A DNA stretch of 64,000 nt from NCBI RefSeq assembly GCF_000820005.1, contig NZ_CDBL01000073.1, forward strand, positions 1 to 64,000, in the 5' to 3' direction. Positions within the stretch are counted from its first letter, which is position 1, and each line of letters opens with the position of its first letter. Below are positions 9,410-19,543 of this stretch, in pieces. The notes beneath the pieces were generated by a model. The model did not search any database and was not told the DNA's origin. It saw only the letters and a program-made list of their open reading frames with translations. The stretch comes from Aeromonas piscicola (GTDB taxonomy: Bacteria > Pseudomonadota > Gammaproteobacteria > Enterobacterales > Aeromonadaceae). A program made the position numbers and the translations under genes.

Positions 9410-10111
9410 TTAATTGATCTGGATTAGATTCGACTCCCGCTGGTATTGAAGCAACAGACGGACAAATTCGGCCGGATCCCGGTCCAGGCTGTTGTCCGGC
9501 ACCAGCAGATCGTAACCGAGCAGGTCGCGCAAGCGGGTCATGCGATTGGCCAGCATGGCGATCACCCCCTCGTAGCGCTGACCAGACGGGGAACGAAAGT
9601 GGCTCTCTTCCAGCAATCCCTCTCCCTGAAAGGCATCACCGCAGCCGCCGTTGGCACAATCTTGCCGTTCACTGCGCAGGGCTTGCAACAGTACGGCCCG
9701 CTGCTCGGTCAGCAGGCGCACGGCCAATCTGGGTGTGATCAATGTCAAAAAATCGTCGTAATCTTTTATCTTCAAACCTATGTAGGGCAGGGCGACCAGA
9801 TCCCAGCCCAGATGAATGCGTGGTTGGTCAATACGTTGAATATTTCTCCATTTCAGGATCCAACCGCCGTATTTATGGTGATATTGCAAACAATCGTGAC
9901 AGAGCGAGAGGCTGAAATGGGGTTCAACCAGCTTCAATGAGCCGATAAATATCATCATCAGACCCGCCAACAGACCGGAGACGAAGGGGATTAGTGGTTG
10001 TTCACGGAATAAAAAAAGTATAAAAATCATAGTAATGGTTACTAAGATGCCCAACACTATCAAAGTGAGTCCGTTTTTCCTGACCATGGGTTTCACATGT
10101 AGCGTTTTCAT
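9410..10111 (-). CDS. DUF2982 family inner-membrane protein
   Basis: 233 residues. Two membrane helices lie at about 14-35 and 41-60. A soluble domain of about 170 residues then carries the family-like stretch GGWILKWRNIQRIDQPRI and YIGLKIKDYDDFL. Family members occur in Aeromonas, Vibrio and Shewanella and have no known role. The AGATCAATTA-rich 3' end (QIN end) adjoins the LysR gene by 73 bases on the same strand. I see no catalytic motif. Confidence 0.75.
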   Translation of the reverse strand: MKTLHVKPMVRKNGLTLIVLGILVTITMIFILFLFREQPLIPFVSGLLAGLMMIFIGSLKLVEPHFSLSLCHDCLQYHHKYGGWILKWRNIQRIDQPRIHLGWDLVALPYIGLKIKDYDDFLTLITPRLAVRLLTEQRAVLLQALRSERQDCANGGCGDAFQGEGLLEESHFRSPSGQRYEGVIAMLANRMTRLRDLLGYDLLVPDNSLDRDPAEFVRLLLQYQRESNLIQIN

Positions 10112-10247
10112 ATGAAGTCAGCCCTTGTGCGCATGCTTATTTCCAGATTATGGGCTGGATCCGATTTTGTACCAGCATCGGGCGTCCCGAGAGGGCGTCT
10201 TGTTGCAGGGTTTCCCTGTGATCACACATGATGAATCACCATATTAG

Positions 10248-12218
10248 ATGAATACGCTAGACGAACGGTTATTAAACGGGATGGATGTGCTGCATACCCC
10301 GATCTGGGTTTATGACATCCGGCACCATCATATCTACTGGGCCAACCGCACCGCATTGGGGGTGTGGGAAGCCAGCTCGCTTGCCGAGCTGCAATCGCGT
10401 GATTTCTCGGCCGACATGGCCGATGCCATCGACTTGTTGCTGCAGCGCTATCTCGGTGATTTTCAGCAGGGGCGCAGCTACAGCGAGTGGTGGACCCTCT
10501 CGCCCAGGGGCGTCAAGAAGCAGATCTATTTGCGGTTGTCCGGTATTCAGCTGGCCGGCCGCTTGATGATGATGACGGAGGCGGTGATCGACGCCGATAC
10601 CCTCTATCAGGAGTCCTCCCTCGCCACCGGCGACACCCTGGCCTGCCTGTTTGACAATCAGGGAGGGCTGGAGAGTGGCAATCACCATTTCGACATGTGT
10701 TTCGGTGACCAGGTCAGCCAGCTCTCCCAGGTGTTTTCCGGCAACGACGAAGCCTTCTACCAGAAGCTTTCCCGACTCGACGAAGTCGTGGCCGAGGGGG
10801 AGTGCCGGACGCTCAAGGGAATGCGCTGGTTCCAGTATCAGTTCCGTCATATCCAGCAGGGGGCGCAGATCCTGCTCACCATGCGCGACATCACGGATCG
10901 CAAGCTGGAGGAGCTGGAACACCGCCATCTGGCCTGGCACGACTCGCTGACCGGGTTGCTCAACCGTTATGGCTTGATGAAGTCCCTCGAGGCATATTGC
11001 GGTCTGGGTGGGCGTTTCGCGCTGGTGTTCATGGATCTGGACAACTTCAAGCTGGTCAACGACAACTATGGCCACAAGGCCGGCGATCGGCTGCTGGAGC
11101 GGGTGGCCGGTCGGCTCAAGCAAGTTTGCCCGCGGGATGTGGAGCTGGCGCGCCTCGGCGGAGATGAGTTCACGGCCCTGGTGCCGCTGACGCACTCCAG
11201 CGATCGGGCGCAGGAAGTGGCCGATCTCATGCTCTCCCAGATGACCAAGCCGCTGCAGTTGAGCGGGGTGCCCGAGGTGACCATAGGCGGCAGCATAGGT
11301 ATCGCCATCTACCCGGACGATGCGGATGACGGCGACAACCTGATCACCCGCGCCGACATGGCCATGTATCAGGCCAAGCAGATGGGACGCCTGCGCTGGC
11401 AGCGTTTCACCCCCAGCATGCAGCAGACCCTGCACCGCAAACTGACCCTGAAGCAGTTTTTGGCCAAGGCCATAGGTCGGCAGGAGCTGAGCCTCTGCTA
11501 CCAGCCCCAGGTGGATGTGGCAAAGGGCAGGTTGCTCGGTTACGAGGCCCTGCTGCGCTGGCACAACCCTGTGCTCGGTCATGTCTCGCCGGTGGAGTTC
11601 ATTCCGCTGGCCGAGGAGATGGGTCTGATCCGGGAGATCGGCAGCTGGGTGCTCTCGACGGCACTGGCGCAGATGGCGCATTGGCAGCAGCAGTGGCGGG
11701 TGCGGGTGCCGGTTTCGGTCAATCTGTCCGGGTTTCAGCTCTCCTCCTCCTTGCCGGAACTGGTGGCCCAGCAGCTCAAAGCGTATGGCGTGGATGCCGG
11801 CCTGCTGACCCTGGAGCTGACCGAGACTGTCCTTATGCTGGACATGAAAGGCTGCATCGAGATCCTCGATGCCCTGAGCGAGCAGGGCATCAAGATCGCC
11901 ATCGATGATTTTGGTACCGGCTATTCGTCTCTGGCCTACCTGAACCGACTGCCGATCGACACCATCAAGCTGGATCGCTCGTTCGTGGTGGGGCTGAACC
12001 TGCCGGTGATCCGCGCCACCGTCGCCATGGCAACCAGCCTGGGGCTCGGCATTATGGCCGAAGGGGTGGAGGATGAGCACGAGCTCGCCGCGCTGCGAGC
12101 CCAGGGTTGTCACGTGTTTCAGGGTTTTTTGTTCAGCAAGCCGATGACGGTGGAGCAGGTGGAGGCCCGCGCCTTTCTGGTTCGCTGCAAGGCGGGCGAC
12201 TATCCGCTGGCGGGATAG
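10248..12218 (+). CDS. PAS-GGDEF-EAL c-di-GMP turnover protein
   Basis: 656 residues with no membrane segment, so probably cytosolic. The N-terminus (about 1-215) contains PAS-like sensing regions (LHTPIWVYDIRHHHIYWANR). A GGDEF domain at about 225-385 has an intact GGDEF motif (RLGGDEF near residue 303). An EAL domain at about 400-650 has YEALLRW, SVNLSGFQ, ELTETVL, IDDFGTGYSS, KLDRSF and MAEGVEDEHE, so it looks catalytically complete. The usual inhibitory RxxD site before GGDEF is degenerate. Both cyclase and phosphodiesterase activity are possible. It is monocistronic, with a strong terminator. Confidence 0.93.
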   Translation: MNTLDERLLNGMDVLHTPIWVYDIRHHHIYWANRTALGVWEASSLAELQSRDFSADMADAIDLLLQRYLGDFQQGRSYSEWWTLSPRGVKKQIYLRLSGIQLAGRLMMMTEAVIDADTLYQESSLATGDTLACLFDNQGGLESGNHHFDMCFGDQVSQLSQVFSGNDEAFYQKLSRLDEVVAEGECRTLKGMRWFQYQFRHIQQGAQILLTMRDITDRKLEELEHRHLAWHDSLTGLLNRYGLMKSLEAYCGLGGRFALVFMDLDNFKLVNDNYGHKAGDRLLERVAGRLKQVCPRDVELARLGGDEFTALVPLTHSSDRAQEVADLMLSQMTKPLQLSGVPEVTIGGSIGIAIYPDDADDGDNLITRADMAMYQAKQMGRLRWQRFTPSMQQTLHRKLTLKQFLAKAIGRQELSLCYQPQVDVAKGRLLGYEALLRWHNPVLGHVSPVEFIPLAEEMGLIREIGSWVLSTALAQMAHWQQQWRVRVPVSVNLSGFQLSSSLPELVAQQLKAYGVDAGLLTLELTETVLMLDMKGCIEILDALSEQGIKIAIDDFGTGYSSLAYLNRLPIDTIKLDRSFVVGLNLPVIRATVAMATSLGLGIMAEGVEDEHELAALRAQGCHVFQGFLFSKPMTVEQVEARAFLVRCKAGDYPLAG

Positions 12219-12251
12219 GGCCAAGGATGTGCCTCTGTCATCGTTAGTTGC

Positions 12252-12279
12252 GAGGGGCCTTGGGCCCCTCTGTTTTTTT
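12252..12279 (+). terminator. Rho-independent terminator after the GGDEF-EAL gene
   Basis: GAGGGGCC (12252-12259) pairs with GGCCCCTC (12263-12270), with a three-base loop and then T7 from 12273. Confidence 0.9.
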
Positions 12280-12311
12280 GGGTAGAGTGTGGGCTTCTTC
12301 CTGGAGGCATC

Positions 12312-13037
12312 ATGAACCCGACCATCGACCTTATTCTCGCCCATAGATCCATTCGTCAATTTACCCCGGAACCCATCACGGCGAGCCAGCTCGACCAGAT
12401 CCTGAGCGCGGCCCAGTCTGCCTCCAGTTCCAGTTTCCTGCAGGCCAACAGCATCATACGGGTGACCGACATGGCCCTGCGCGCCCGGCTCGCCGAGCTG
12501 GCGGGGCATCAGGCTTATGTGGCCGAGGCGGCCGAGTTTCTGATGTTCTGCGCCGATTATCATCGCCACGCCCAAATCGTGCCGGATGCCCAGACAGGTT
12601 TTGTCGAGCAACTGCTGATCGGTGCCATCGATGGCGCCTTGATGGCCCAGAATGCCCTGCTGGCCGCCCAATCGTTGGGATTGGGCGGCGTCTACATCGG
12701 CGGCATTCGCAATAATCCGGTCGCCGTGAGTGAGGCGTTGGGGCTGCCCCGTCAGGTGATCCCCTTGTTTGGGCTCTGTCTGGGCCATCCGGCGCAGGCT
12801 CCCGAGCAGAAACCCCGCTTGCCCCGGGCGCTGGTGGTGCACGAAAACCGCTATCAGGCCGAGCTGGATCGCCCCTTGCTGGCACAATACGATCAGCAGA
12901 TAGAGGCCTACTATCAGGCCCGCAGCAGCAATAACAAGCAGCAGACCTGGAGCAGCCAGATCCGGGGTATCCTCGGCAAGGAGGCGCGCCCCTTCATGCA
13001 GGAATTCCTGCAATCGAAAGGGTTCAACCTCAAGTAA
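12312..13037 (+). CDS. nfsA: Oxygen-insensitive NADPH nitroreductase
   Basis: 241 residues, FMN-dependent reductase of the NfsA/Frp group that reduces nitroaromatics, quinones and related compounds with NADPH. It aligns end to end with E. coli NfsA: HRSIRQFTPEPI at the start, SASSSSFLQANSIIR, AQNALLAAQSLGLGGVYIGG and the C-terminal SSNNKQQTWSSQI arginine/serine NADPH-contact region. The ribosome site CTGGAGGCATC is good. It is monocistronic, between the c-di-GMP protein gene and the membrane protein at 13226. Confidence 0.96.
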   Translation: MNPTIDLILAHRSIRQFTPEPITASQLDQILSAAQSASSSSFLQANSIIRVTDMALRARLAELAGHQAYVAEAAEFLMFCADYHRHAQIVPDAQTGFVEQLLIGAIDGALMAQNALLAAQSLGLGGVYIGGIRNNPVAVSEALGLPRQVIPLFGLCLGHPAQAPEQKPRLPRALVVHENRYQAELDRPLLAQYDQQIEAYYQARSSNNKQQTWSSQIRGILGKEARPFMQEFLQSKGFNLK

Positions 13038-13225
13038 TGGGCCCGATGGGCGATACTATGAGGTAATGGCAGTGTTGCCATTGCTGCGTGATCCTGATCT
13101 CCGCTGTCGATTTGTGGCCCCAGAGCGCAATAAATCGTGGGTAAGCGCGGCGGTGCGGACTACCTTAAGTGGGTAAGCTGTTGTAGGATCACGCAATTGG
13201 ATTGGGACAGGAGTTTGAACATCCT

Positions 13226-13990
13226 ATGATTTTAACCTTGGTATTGCTGTCTATTGGCGCACTCCTGTTTCTGGTGATCGCCTATAACGTGATGCAGCAA
13301 TATAAGCAGAAGGCAGAGGCCGACAAGCGCCATGCCATCGCTCGTCATAAGGCAGTGGCGGATGAAACCGAAGAGGTGCTGCTGAATGTCAACTTGGTGC
13401 CCTTCTCCAAGAACATAGTGCTGTTGCTGCAACACCGCATTCTGGATGCGTACCGGGCGATTGCCCTGGTGATGCCCAATGGCCAGATCAAGCAGCGCAT
13501 CGCCGACGTGCAGACCCAGATCAAGAATGTGCAGGAGAATTACAGCAATCAGGATGAGGGGCACTTCAAGACGCCCGAATCCGACCGCCAGGCCATTCAG
13601 ATGCTGCAACTGGTCAAGAAGATGCGGGCCGTGCTGCGGGTCGAGCACAACAAAGGCAAGATAGATCCCCACGGTTTTGCCCAGGAGGAGCGTCGCCTCG
13701 AGCTGATGCAGCTCAAGATCAACATTTCCAATCTGGTCAAGCGGGCCATGGATGCCCAGATCCAGGGGCAATATGGCACCTGTCGTCAGCTCTATACCAA
13801 GGGGCTCTCTGCATTGGCCGGGGTGTCTGACAAGGATCCCTATCTGATGGCCCGTGAAGAAGACATGCGTCAGGGGCTTGCCGGACTGGATGCCCATCTG
13901 CAGCAGCACAGCGAGAAGGAGCTGCAGAACATCAAGGATAAAGAGGCGGACGAGCTGGACGTCCTGTTCCAACCCAAGAAGAAATGGTGA
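13226..13990 (+). CDS. Membrane-anchored coiled-coil protein of unknown function
   Basis: 254 residues from ATG 13226; a TTG at 13202 would add eight residues ahead of the helix. One N-terminal membrane helix (about 2-22) is followed by a long charged, mainly helical cytoplasmic domain with coiled-coil character (QYKQKAEADKRHAIARHKAV, later NSLVKRAMDAQIQG-like helices). The C-terminus is very basic (FQPKKKW). I do not recognise the family. Its stop overlaps the start of the yecM-like gene, so they form an operon. Confidence 0.75.
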   Translation: MILTLVLLSIGALLFLVIAYNVMQQYKQKAEADKRHAIARHKAVADETEEVLLNVNLVPFSKNIVLLLQHRILDAYRAIALVMPNGQIKQRIADVQTQIKNVQENYSNQDEGHFKTPESDRQAIQMLQLVKKMRAVLRVEHNKGKIDPHGFAQEERRLELMQLKINISNLVKRAMDAQIQGQYGTCRQLYTKGLSALAGVSDKDPYLMAREEDMRQGLAGLDAHLQQHSEKELQNIKDKEADELDVLFQPKKKW

Positions 13991-14538
13991 TTATGTCCCA
14001 CCCACTCGATACCACACTGGGGCCCATGGCCCCATTTGTTTGCCAGATGCTGACTGAACTGGCGCAACGGGACGTCCATGTCGACCCCATCAACGTTGAC
14101 CACCTCTGTTACCGCGCGGACACGCTGGTCGAATATCAGGCCCTGAAACAGACCCTGGCGGCGCACGGTGCCCTACTGGTGGAAGGCATGATAGGGGGGC
14201 GCCCCATTGCCACCTACCAGTTGCATCATCCCGTGCACTGCGGCGACGTCAGCGTGCCCTGCATCGAACTGGCGGCGCCCAAACTGGGGCGCAGTCATCA
14301 GGCGGGGCTGGAGCACATAGAGCTGGTGGTGCCGTCACTGCCCTCGCTGGTGGCTGCGCATTCCGATGTGCCGTTCAAGACTGGCAACATGGATGATCTC
14401 CGCAACCCTGACGTGGGTTTGATGCTGACATCGGGCCAGATCAAGTTTCACCTGCGCTCTTTGGCCGATGTGATCGAGGAAGAGCTGCACACTGGCGCCG
14501 TGGTGCCTGTGCCCACCGATTATTACGACAACATCTGA
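13984..14538 (+). CDS. yecM: VOC-superfamily protein, YecM type
   Basis: 184 residues, or 181 if the ATG at 13993 (MSHP) is used. It matches the YecM family (paired beta-alpha-beta-beta-beta modules of the vicinal-oxygen-chelate fold) through VDHLCYRADT, HGALLVEGMIGGRPI and GLEHIELVVP, which supply candidate metal ligands His and Glu. E. coli YecM is of unknown role. Translation is probably coupled to the upstream coiled-coil gene because start and stop overlap. Confidence 0.87.
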   Translation: MVIMSHPLDTTLGPMAPFVCQMLTELAQRDVHVDPINVDHLCYRADTLVEYQALKQTLAAHGALLVEGMIGGRPIATYQLHHPVHCGDVSVPCIELAAPKLGRSHQAGLEHIELVVPSLPSLVAAHSDVPFKTGNMDDLRNPDVGLMLTSGQIKFHLRSLADVIEEELHTGAVVPVPTDYYDNI

Positions 14539-14602
14539 TTGATGCGAGAGCGGGTGCCCCTTAATGATGATGCAGTGTCAGTGTGGGAGCCGCTACCAGT
14601 GA

Positions 14603-15817
14603 TTACGACGGTGTATGACAGGAGAGGGGGCGGGTGGTACGTCCCTTCAAGTGACCGAGCCAGAGGCTCAAGCCCGCGGTGATCACCAGCACCAGCTCGA
14701 TGCCGAGCACCAATCCCCCCAAGCCACCCCGCTCCCAGAAGGGGTGCAGGTAGAGGCCTCCCAGGCTGGCACCCAGATAATACCCCACCAGATAGAGTGA
14801 CGAGGCGAGCGCCCGGTTGTGTTCCACGTGCTGGCCGACCCAGGCACTGGCACAGGCGTGGGCGAGAAAGAACCCGAAGCTAGAGATGAGCAGCCCCGTC
14901 AATATGGCTGCCAGCGAGCCGTGCAACAGCAGTGCACTGCCCAGCGCCATCAGCGAGATCCCCGCCAGCAGCAGGCGCTGTGCCCCCCAGCGGTGAGCGC
15001 AGCGACCACTCAGGGAGGAGGCGATCGTGCCCGACAGATAGGTCAGGAAGAGCATGCCGAGCCACTGGGTGGGCAGGGAGAAAGGGGCCTTGGCCAGCAG
15101 GAAGGTGAGGTAGCTGTATTGGTTCAAAAACACCATGAAGTTGAGCCCGCCGATGAGGTAGGCACCGACCAGCAGCGGGTTGCCGAGGTGGCTGCTGATG
15201 GCCTGCCGGAACTGTCCCGGCTCGGCGATGACGGGCACGAAACGGGTCTGGGCAGGCAATAACCAGATGACGAGGGGCAGCAGGGCCAGGCTTATCAGGC
15301 CGATGCCGAGAAAGGTGTGCTGCCAGTCGCCAAACCAACCGGCCAGCAGACCGCCGACGACCCGGCCTGCGATTCCGCCGAGCGAGTTGGCGGCGATATA
15401 GACTCCGACGGCGGAGAGCAGGGCGCGCTTGCTGAACTCTTCTCCCATATAGGCGATGGCAGTGGCAGGCAATCCGGCCAGCAACACCCCTTGCAGTATC
15501 CTCAGCAGCAACAGCGATTCAAACTGGTGCACCAGGCTGATGAGTAGAGAGAGCAGGATGGCACCGGCCAGGCTCCACAGCATGATCCGGCGCCGGCCGA
15601 ACCTGTCCGCGAGACGGGCGCAGAGCAGCAGCGAGGCGGCCAGACCTGCGGTGCAGCCGGCCAGTGTCCAGCCTGCCGCCAGTGAGCTGACGGAGAAGAC
15701 ATCCGCCAGCAGTGGCAGCAGGGGATGGGTCTGGTAGAGGTTGAGAAACACCAGGAAGGAACCCAGGCTCAGGGCCAGGGTGGCGCGTATCCATTCGCGG
15801 CTGCCTACTTCGATCAT
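14603..15817 (-). CDS. ynfM: MFS transporter, YnfM type
   Basis: About 404 residues from ATG 15817, chosen because AGGA lies 9 bases upstream; a start at 15892 would add 25 polar residues. Twelve hydrophobic helices are visible. The MFS signature between helices 2 and 3 is LADRFGRRRIM. Drug/metabolite exporters of the YnfM group have this pattern. It is divergent from a LysR gene (start 15911), the same arrangement as ynfM/ynfL in E. coli, so the LysR protein probably controls it. The substrate is unknown. Confidence 0.88.
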   Translation of the reverse strand: MIEVGSREWIRATLALSLGSFLVFLNLYQTHPLLPLLADVFSVSSLAAGWTLAGCTAGLAASLLLCARLADRFGRRRIMLWSLAGAILLSLLISLVHQFESLLLLRILQGVLLAGLPATAIAYMGEEFSKRALLSAVGVYIAANSLGGIAGRVVGGLLAGWFGDWQHTFLGIGLISLALLPLVIWLLPAQTRFVPVIAEPGQFRQAISSHLGNPLLVGAYLIGGLNFMVFLNQYSYLTFLLAKAPFSLPTQWLGMLFLTYLSGTIASSLSGRCAHRWGAQRLLLAGISLMALGSALLLHGSLAAILTGLLISSFGFFLAHACASAWVGQHVEHNRALASSLYLVGYYLGASLGGLYLHPFWERGGLGGLVLGIELVLVITAGLSLWLGHLKGRTTRPLSCHTPS

Positions 15818-15910
15818 ATGCGATTGTCCTGACGGCTTTTGTGCAGAGTAGTGCGCCGCAGAGCATAAATATAATATATTTAAGTTATACAACTAATAAG
15901 ATTAATTGAT

Positions 15911-16786
15911 ATGGATTTGAAACAGCTCACCTATTTGCTGGCGGTACGAGATGCCGGTTCCTTCACCAGGGCGGCCAATGGCCTGCATGTGGCCCAGCCC
16001 GCCATCAGCATGGCCATCGCCAAGCTGGAGCAGCAGCTCGAGTTGCGGCTGTTTGACCGGCAGGATCGCACAGTGCGGCTCACCCCGGAGGGGGAGGTAC
16101 TCTGCCGCCATGCCGAACGGCTGTTGTTGCAGATGCATCAGGCTGAAGCCGAGATGGCCGAACTGAAAGGGCTGGAGCGTGGCGAGGTGCGTATCGGCAT
16201 TCCCTACATGATGGGCTCATACTACTTTCCTCCGATCCTGATGGCCTTCAAGCATCGCTATCCCGGCCTCAAGATCCGGGTGGAGGAGGCTGGCTCGCGT
16301 GAGCTGCTGAGCCGCATGGTGGATGGCACCCTGGATCTCGCCATCCTGATCACCAGCGATCTGCCGCCGGCGCTGGAAGGGGCCCAACTGCTGCGTGAAG
16401 AGATGCTGATGGTGGTGGGGGAGGAGCACCCGTTGCGGCAGGCCCCGGCCGTCTCCCTGACCCAGTTTTTCGGCCAGGAGCTGGCCATGTTCCGGCGCGG
16501 TTTCTACCACCGCGAGCACATGGAGGCATTGGCGCAGGGGCTGGGCTGTGAGCCCAATATCGCCTTCGAGAGCAACCTTATCCCGCTGCTCAAGGCGGTG
16601 GTGAAGCAGGGTTTTGCGGTGACCACCTTCCTGCGGATGGTGCTGGACGAGGAGACGGCCTTGACCGGAGTGCCGTTTGCTCCGCCCATTTTCCTCGATC
16701 TCTGCGTGGCGTGGCGACGGGGGGATCCGCTCTCCATGGCGAACCGCGCCTTGCGGGATTTTTTGCTGGCGCAAGCCCGGCCATAA
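15911..16786 (+). CDS. LysR-family regulator divergent from the MFS gene
   Basis: 291 residues. HTH at about 3-60 (LKQLTYLLAVRDAGSFTRAANGLHVAQPAI in two parts), effector domain from about 88 (GEVRIGIPYMMGSYYFPPIL). The intergenic region is only 93 bases, AT-rich (TATAATATATTTAAG), and must hold both promoters and the operator. It is the likely regulator of the adjacent MFS transporter, by analogy with ynfL. Confidence 0.9.
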   Translation: MDLKQLTYLLAVRDAGSFTRAANGLHVAQPAISMAIAKLEQQLELRLFDRQDRTVRLTPEGEVLCRHAERLLLQMHQAEAEMAELKGLERGEVRIGIPYMMGSYYFPPILMAFKHRYPGLKIRVEEAGSRELLSRMVDGTLDLAILITSDLPPALEGAQLLREEMLMVVGEEHPLRQAPAVSLTQFFGQELAMFRRGFYHREHMEALAQGLGCEPNIAFESNLIPLLKAVVKQGFAVTTFLRMVLDEETALTGVPFAPPIFLDLCVAWRRGDPLSMANRALRDFLLAQARP

Positions 16787-16841
16787 ATGGCCAAGAAGGA
16801 AAGGCTATCAGGCAAAAGTTTGTTAGTATTAGTTCAAGTAG

Positions 16842-17834
<993 letters not shown>

Positions 17835-17861
17835 CGTGGCCAGCCACAGTGTCTGCCAACA

Positions 17862-17890
17862 AAAACGCCTCCCGATGGGAGGCGTTTTTT
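17862..17890. terminator. Bidirectional terminator between cysB and ribA
   Basis: AAAACGCCTCCC (17862-17873) pairs with GGGAGGCGTTTT (17877-17888) around a three-base loop, with T-runs on both strands. It lies between convergent genes and should stop both. Confidence 0.92.
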
Positions 17891-17914
17891 ATGCCGGCGA
17901 GTGGCGATCCAGGA

Positions 17915-18508
17915 TCATTTCTTGAACAGGTGATCCAGCTTGCTCGCCTTGGTCGCGAGATAAAACTCGTTGTGGGGATTGCGCCCTTCCTGCAGGGGAA
18001 CCCGCTCCGTCACCGGAATGCCAAAGCTTTCCATCGCCTTCATTTTGCGCGGGTTGTTGGTCATCAGACGCAAACTGGTGACATGCAACGCCTTGAGCAT
18101 GTCGGCGCAGATGGTGTAGTCGCGCATGTCGGCGGCAAAGCCCAGCGCCACATTTGCTTCAACGGTATCGGCGCCCTGATCCTGCAGGTGGTAGGCCCGG
18201 ATCTTGTTGAGCAGGCCTATGCCGCGCCCTTCCTGGCGTACGTACAGCAAGACGCCACGACCGGCCTTGGCGATGTTTTCCATGGCGGCCTGCAATTGGA
18301 AACCGCAGTCGCAGCGCAGGCTGAACAGGGCGTCTCCGGTCAGGCACTCAGAGTGAATGCGACCCAGCACAGGCTCATCACCCGTGATATCGCCCATCAC
18401 CAGCGCAGCATGATCCTTGCCAGTACCGGTTTCTTGAAAACCTACCAGCGTGAAGGTGCCCCAGGGGGTCGGCAACTTGGATTTGGCCACGAGGGTAACG
18501 CTGCTCAT
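17915..18508 (-). CDS. ribA: GTP cyclohydrolase II
   Basis: 197 residues from ATG 18508 with an AAGGAG ribosome site 6 bases upstream. It is the first riboflavin enzyme, converting GTP to a diaminopyrimidinone phosphate, formate and pyrophosphate. Zinc ligands are the three cysteines in [19 protein letters not shown]; the active-site [12 protein letters not shown] stretch is intact. It is a stand-alone RibA, not fused to RibB. The last three residues are LFKK. Confidence 0.96.
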   Translation of the reverse strand: MSSVTLVAKSKLPTPWGTFTLVGFQETGTGKDHAALVMGDITGDEPVLGRIHSECLTGDALFSLRCDCGFQLQAAMENIAKAGRGVLLYVRQEGRGIGLLNKIRAYHLQDQGADTVEANVALGFAADMRDYTICADMLKALHVTSLRLMTNNPRKMKAMESFGIPVTERVPLQEGRNPHNEFYLATKASKLDHLFKK

Positions 18509-18691
18509 AGGTTGCTCCTTACTACAGCTGCTTAAAAAGGGCGGCCAGTTTAGCGCGCCTTGTCCATAACAACCATAAGAACAAAACCTTGTACTGTTTA
18601 ATGACTTGAGTCGCTGTATGCAAACCATGCGATCGCGACGGCTTCTGCGCAAATGTGCGCCCTGATGACTGCCAGACTCGGCACATTTGGG

Positions 18692-18697
18692 TATAAT
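18692..18697 (+). promoter_or_regulatory. Candidate -10 box for cmk
   Basis: A perfect TATAAT, 60 bases upstream of the cmk ATG, in a GC-rich context. The matching -35 (CTGCCA at 18669-18674, 17-base spacer) is weak. Followed by GCGCCC. Confidence 0.45.
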
Positions 18698-18756
18698 CGG
18701 CGCCCATTACCCCATCCCTTCCGGGATGTGTGCAACAAGTGTGCAGGAGAGAAGTT

Positions 18757-19449
18757 ATGCCTCAGATGGCCCCCGTGATGACAATCGATGGCCCGAGTGG
18801 TGCCGGTAAAGGTACTCTGTGCCAGTTGCTGGCTGAGAAACTGGGTTGGCACCTGCTCGATTCCGGCGCCATCTACCGGGTGTTGGCCCTGGCTGCCTTG
18901 CACCATGATGTGGAACTAGATTCTGAAGCCGCACTGGTCCCACTGGCTGCCAATCTGGATGTGCAATTCCAAGTGGACAGCGAGCAGGTCAAGGTGGTGC
19001 TGGAAGGGGAGGATGTCTCCCGTACCATTCGTACCGAAGAGGTGGGCAATGCCGCGAGCAAAATTGCCGCCTTCCCGCGGGTACGCGAAGCCCTGCTGCG
19101 CCGTCAGCGCGCATTTCGTCAGGCACCGGGTCTGATCGCCGACGGACGTGACATGGGAACCGTGGTTTTCCAGGAGGCCGAGGTGAAGATTTTCCTCGAC
19201 GCCAGTGCGGAAGAACGCGCCCAGCGCCGCTATAAGCAGTTGCAAGATAAGGGCTTTGATGTTAACTTTGAGCGTCTTTTAACCGAGATTCGGGAACGTG
19301 ACGATCGCGACAGAAATCGCGCCGTAGCGCCCCTTAAACCGGCAGAAGATGCTCTCGTGGTGGATTCTACCGCCATGACCATAGATGAAGTGCTGGCAAC
19401 GGTACTCGCCTATGCAGAGCAACAACTTGGTGATGCCAGCGCGAGCTGA
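18757..19449 (+). CDS. cmk: Cytidylate kinase
   Basis: 230 residues from ATG 18757 (AGGAGAGA ribosome site). It phosphorylates CMP/dCMP to CDP/dCDP in nucleotide recycling. P-loop GPSGAGKGT, the NMP-binding segment [26 protein letters not shown] and the lid [11 protein letters not shown] are all intact. Its position immediately before rpsA is the conserved gammaproteobacterial order. Confidence 0.97.
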   Translation: MPQMAPVMTIDGPSGAGKGTLCQLLAEKLGWHLLDSGAIYRVLALAALHHDVELDSEAALVPLAANLDVQFQVDSEQVKVVLEGEDVSRTIRTEEVGNAASKIAAFPRVREALLRRQRAFRQAPGLIADGRDMGTVVFQEAEVKIFLDASAEERAQRRYKQLQDKGFDVNFERLLTEIRERDDRDRNRAVAPLKPAEDALVVDSTAMTIDEVLATVLAYAEQQLGDASAS

Positions 19450-19543
19450 CATCCGGTCGTCTGCACCAAGGATGGCGCAGATTATTTAAAACAGCCCCGC
19501 TTGTGCCGGATTGCAAGTGGATGTTTCATTTGTGACATAAACA

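Noticed and set aside
10272-13013. 913-codon open frame on the minus strand
   Set aside because: Antisense to the GGDEF-EAL and nfsA genes, which have full motifs and ribosome sites; such frames are common in GC-rich DNA.
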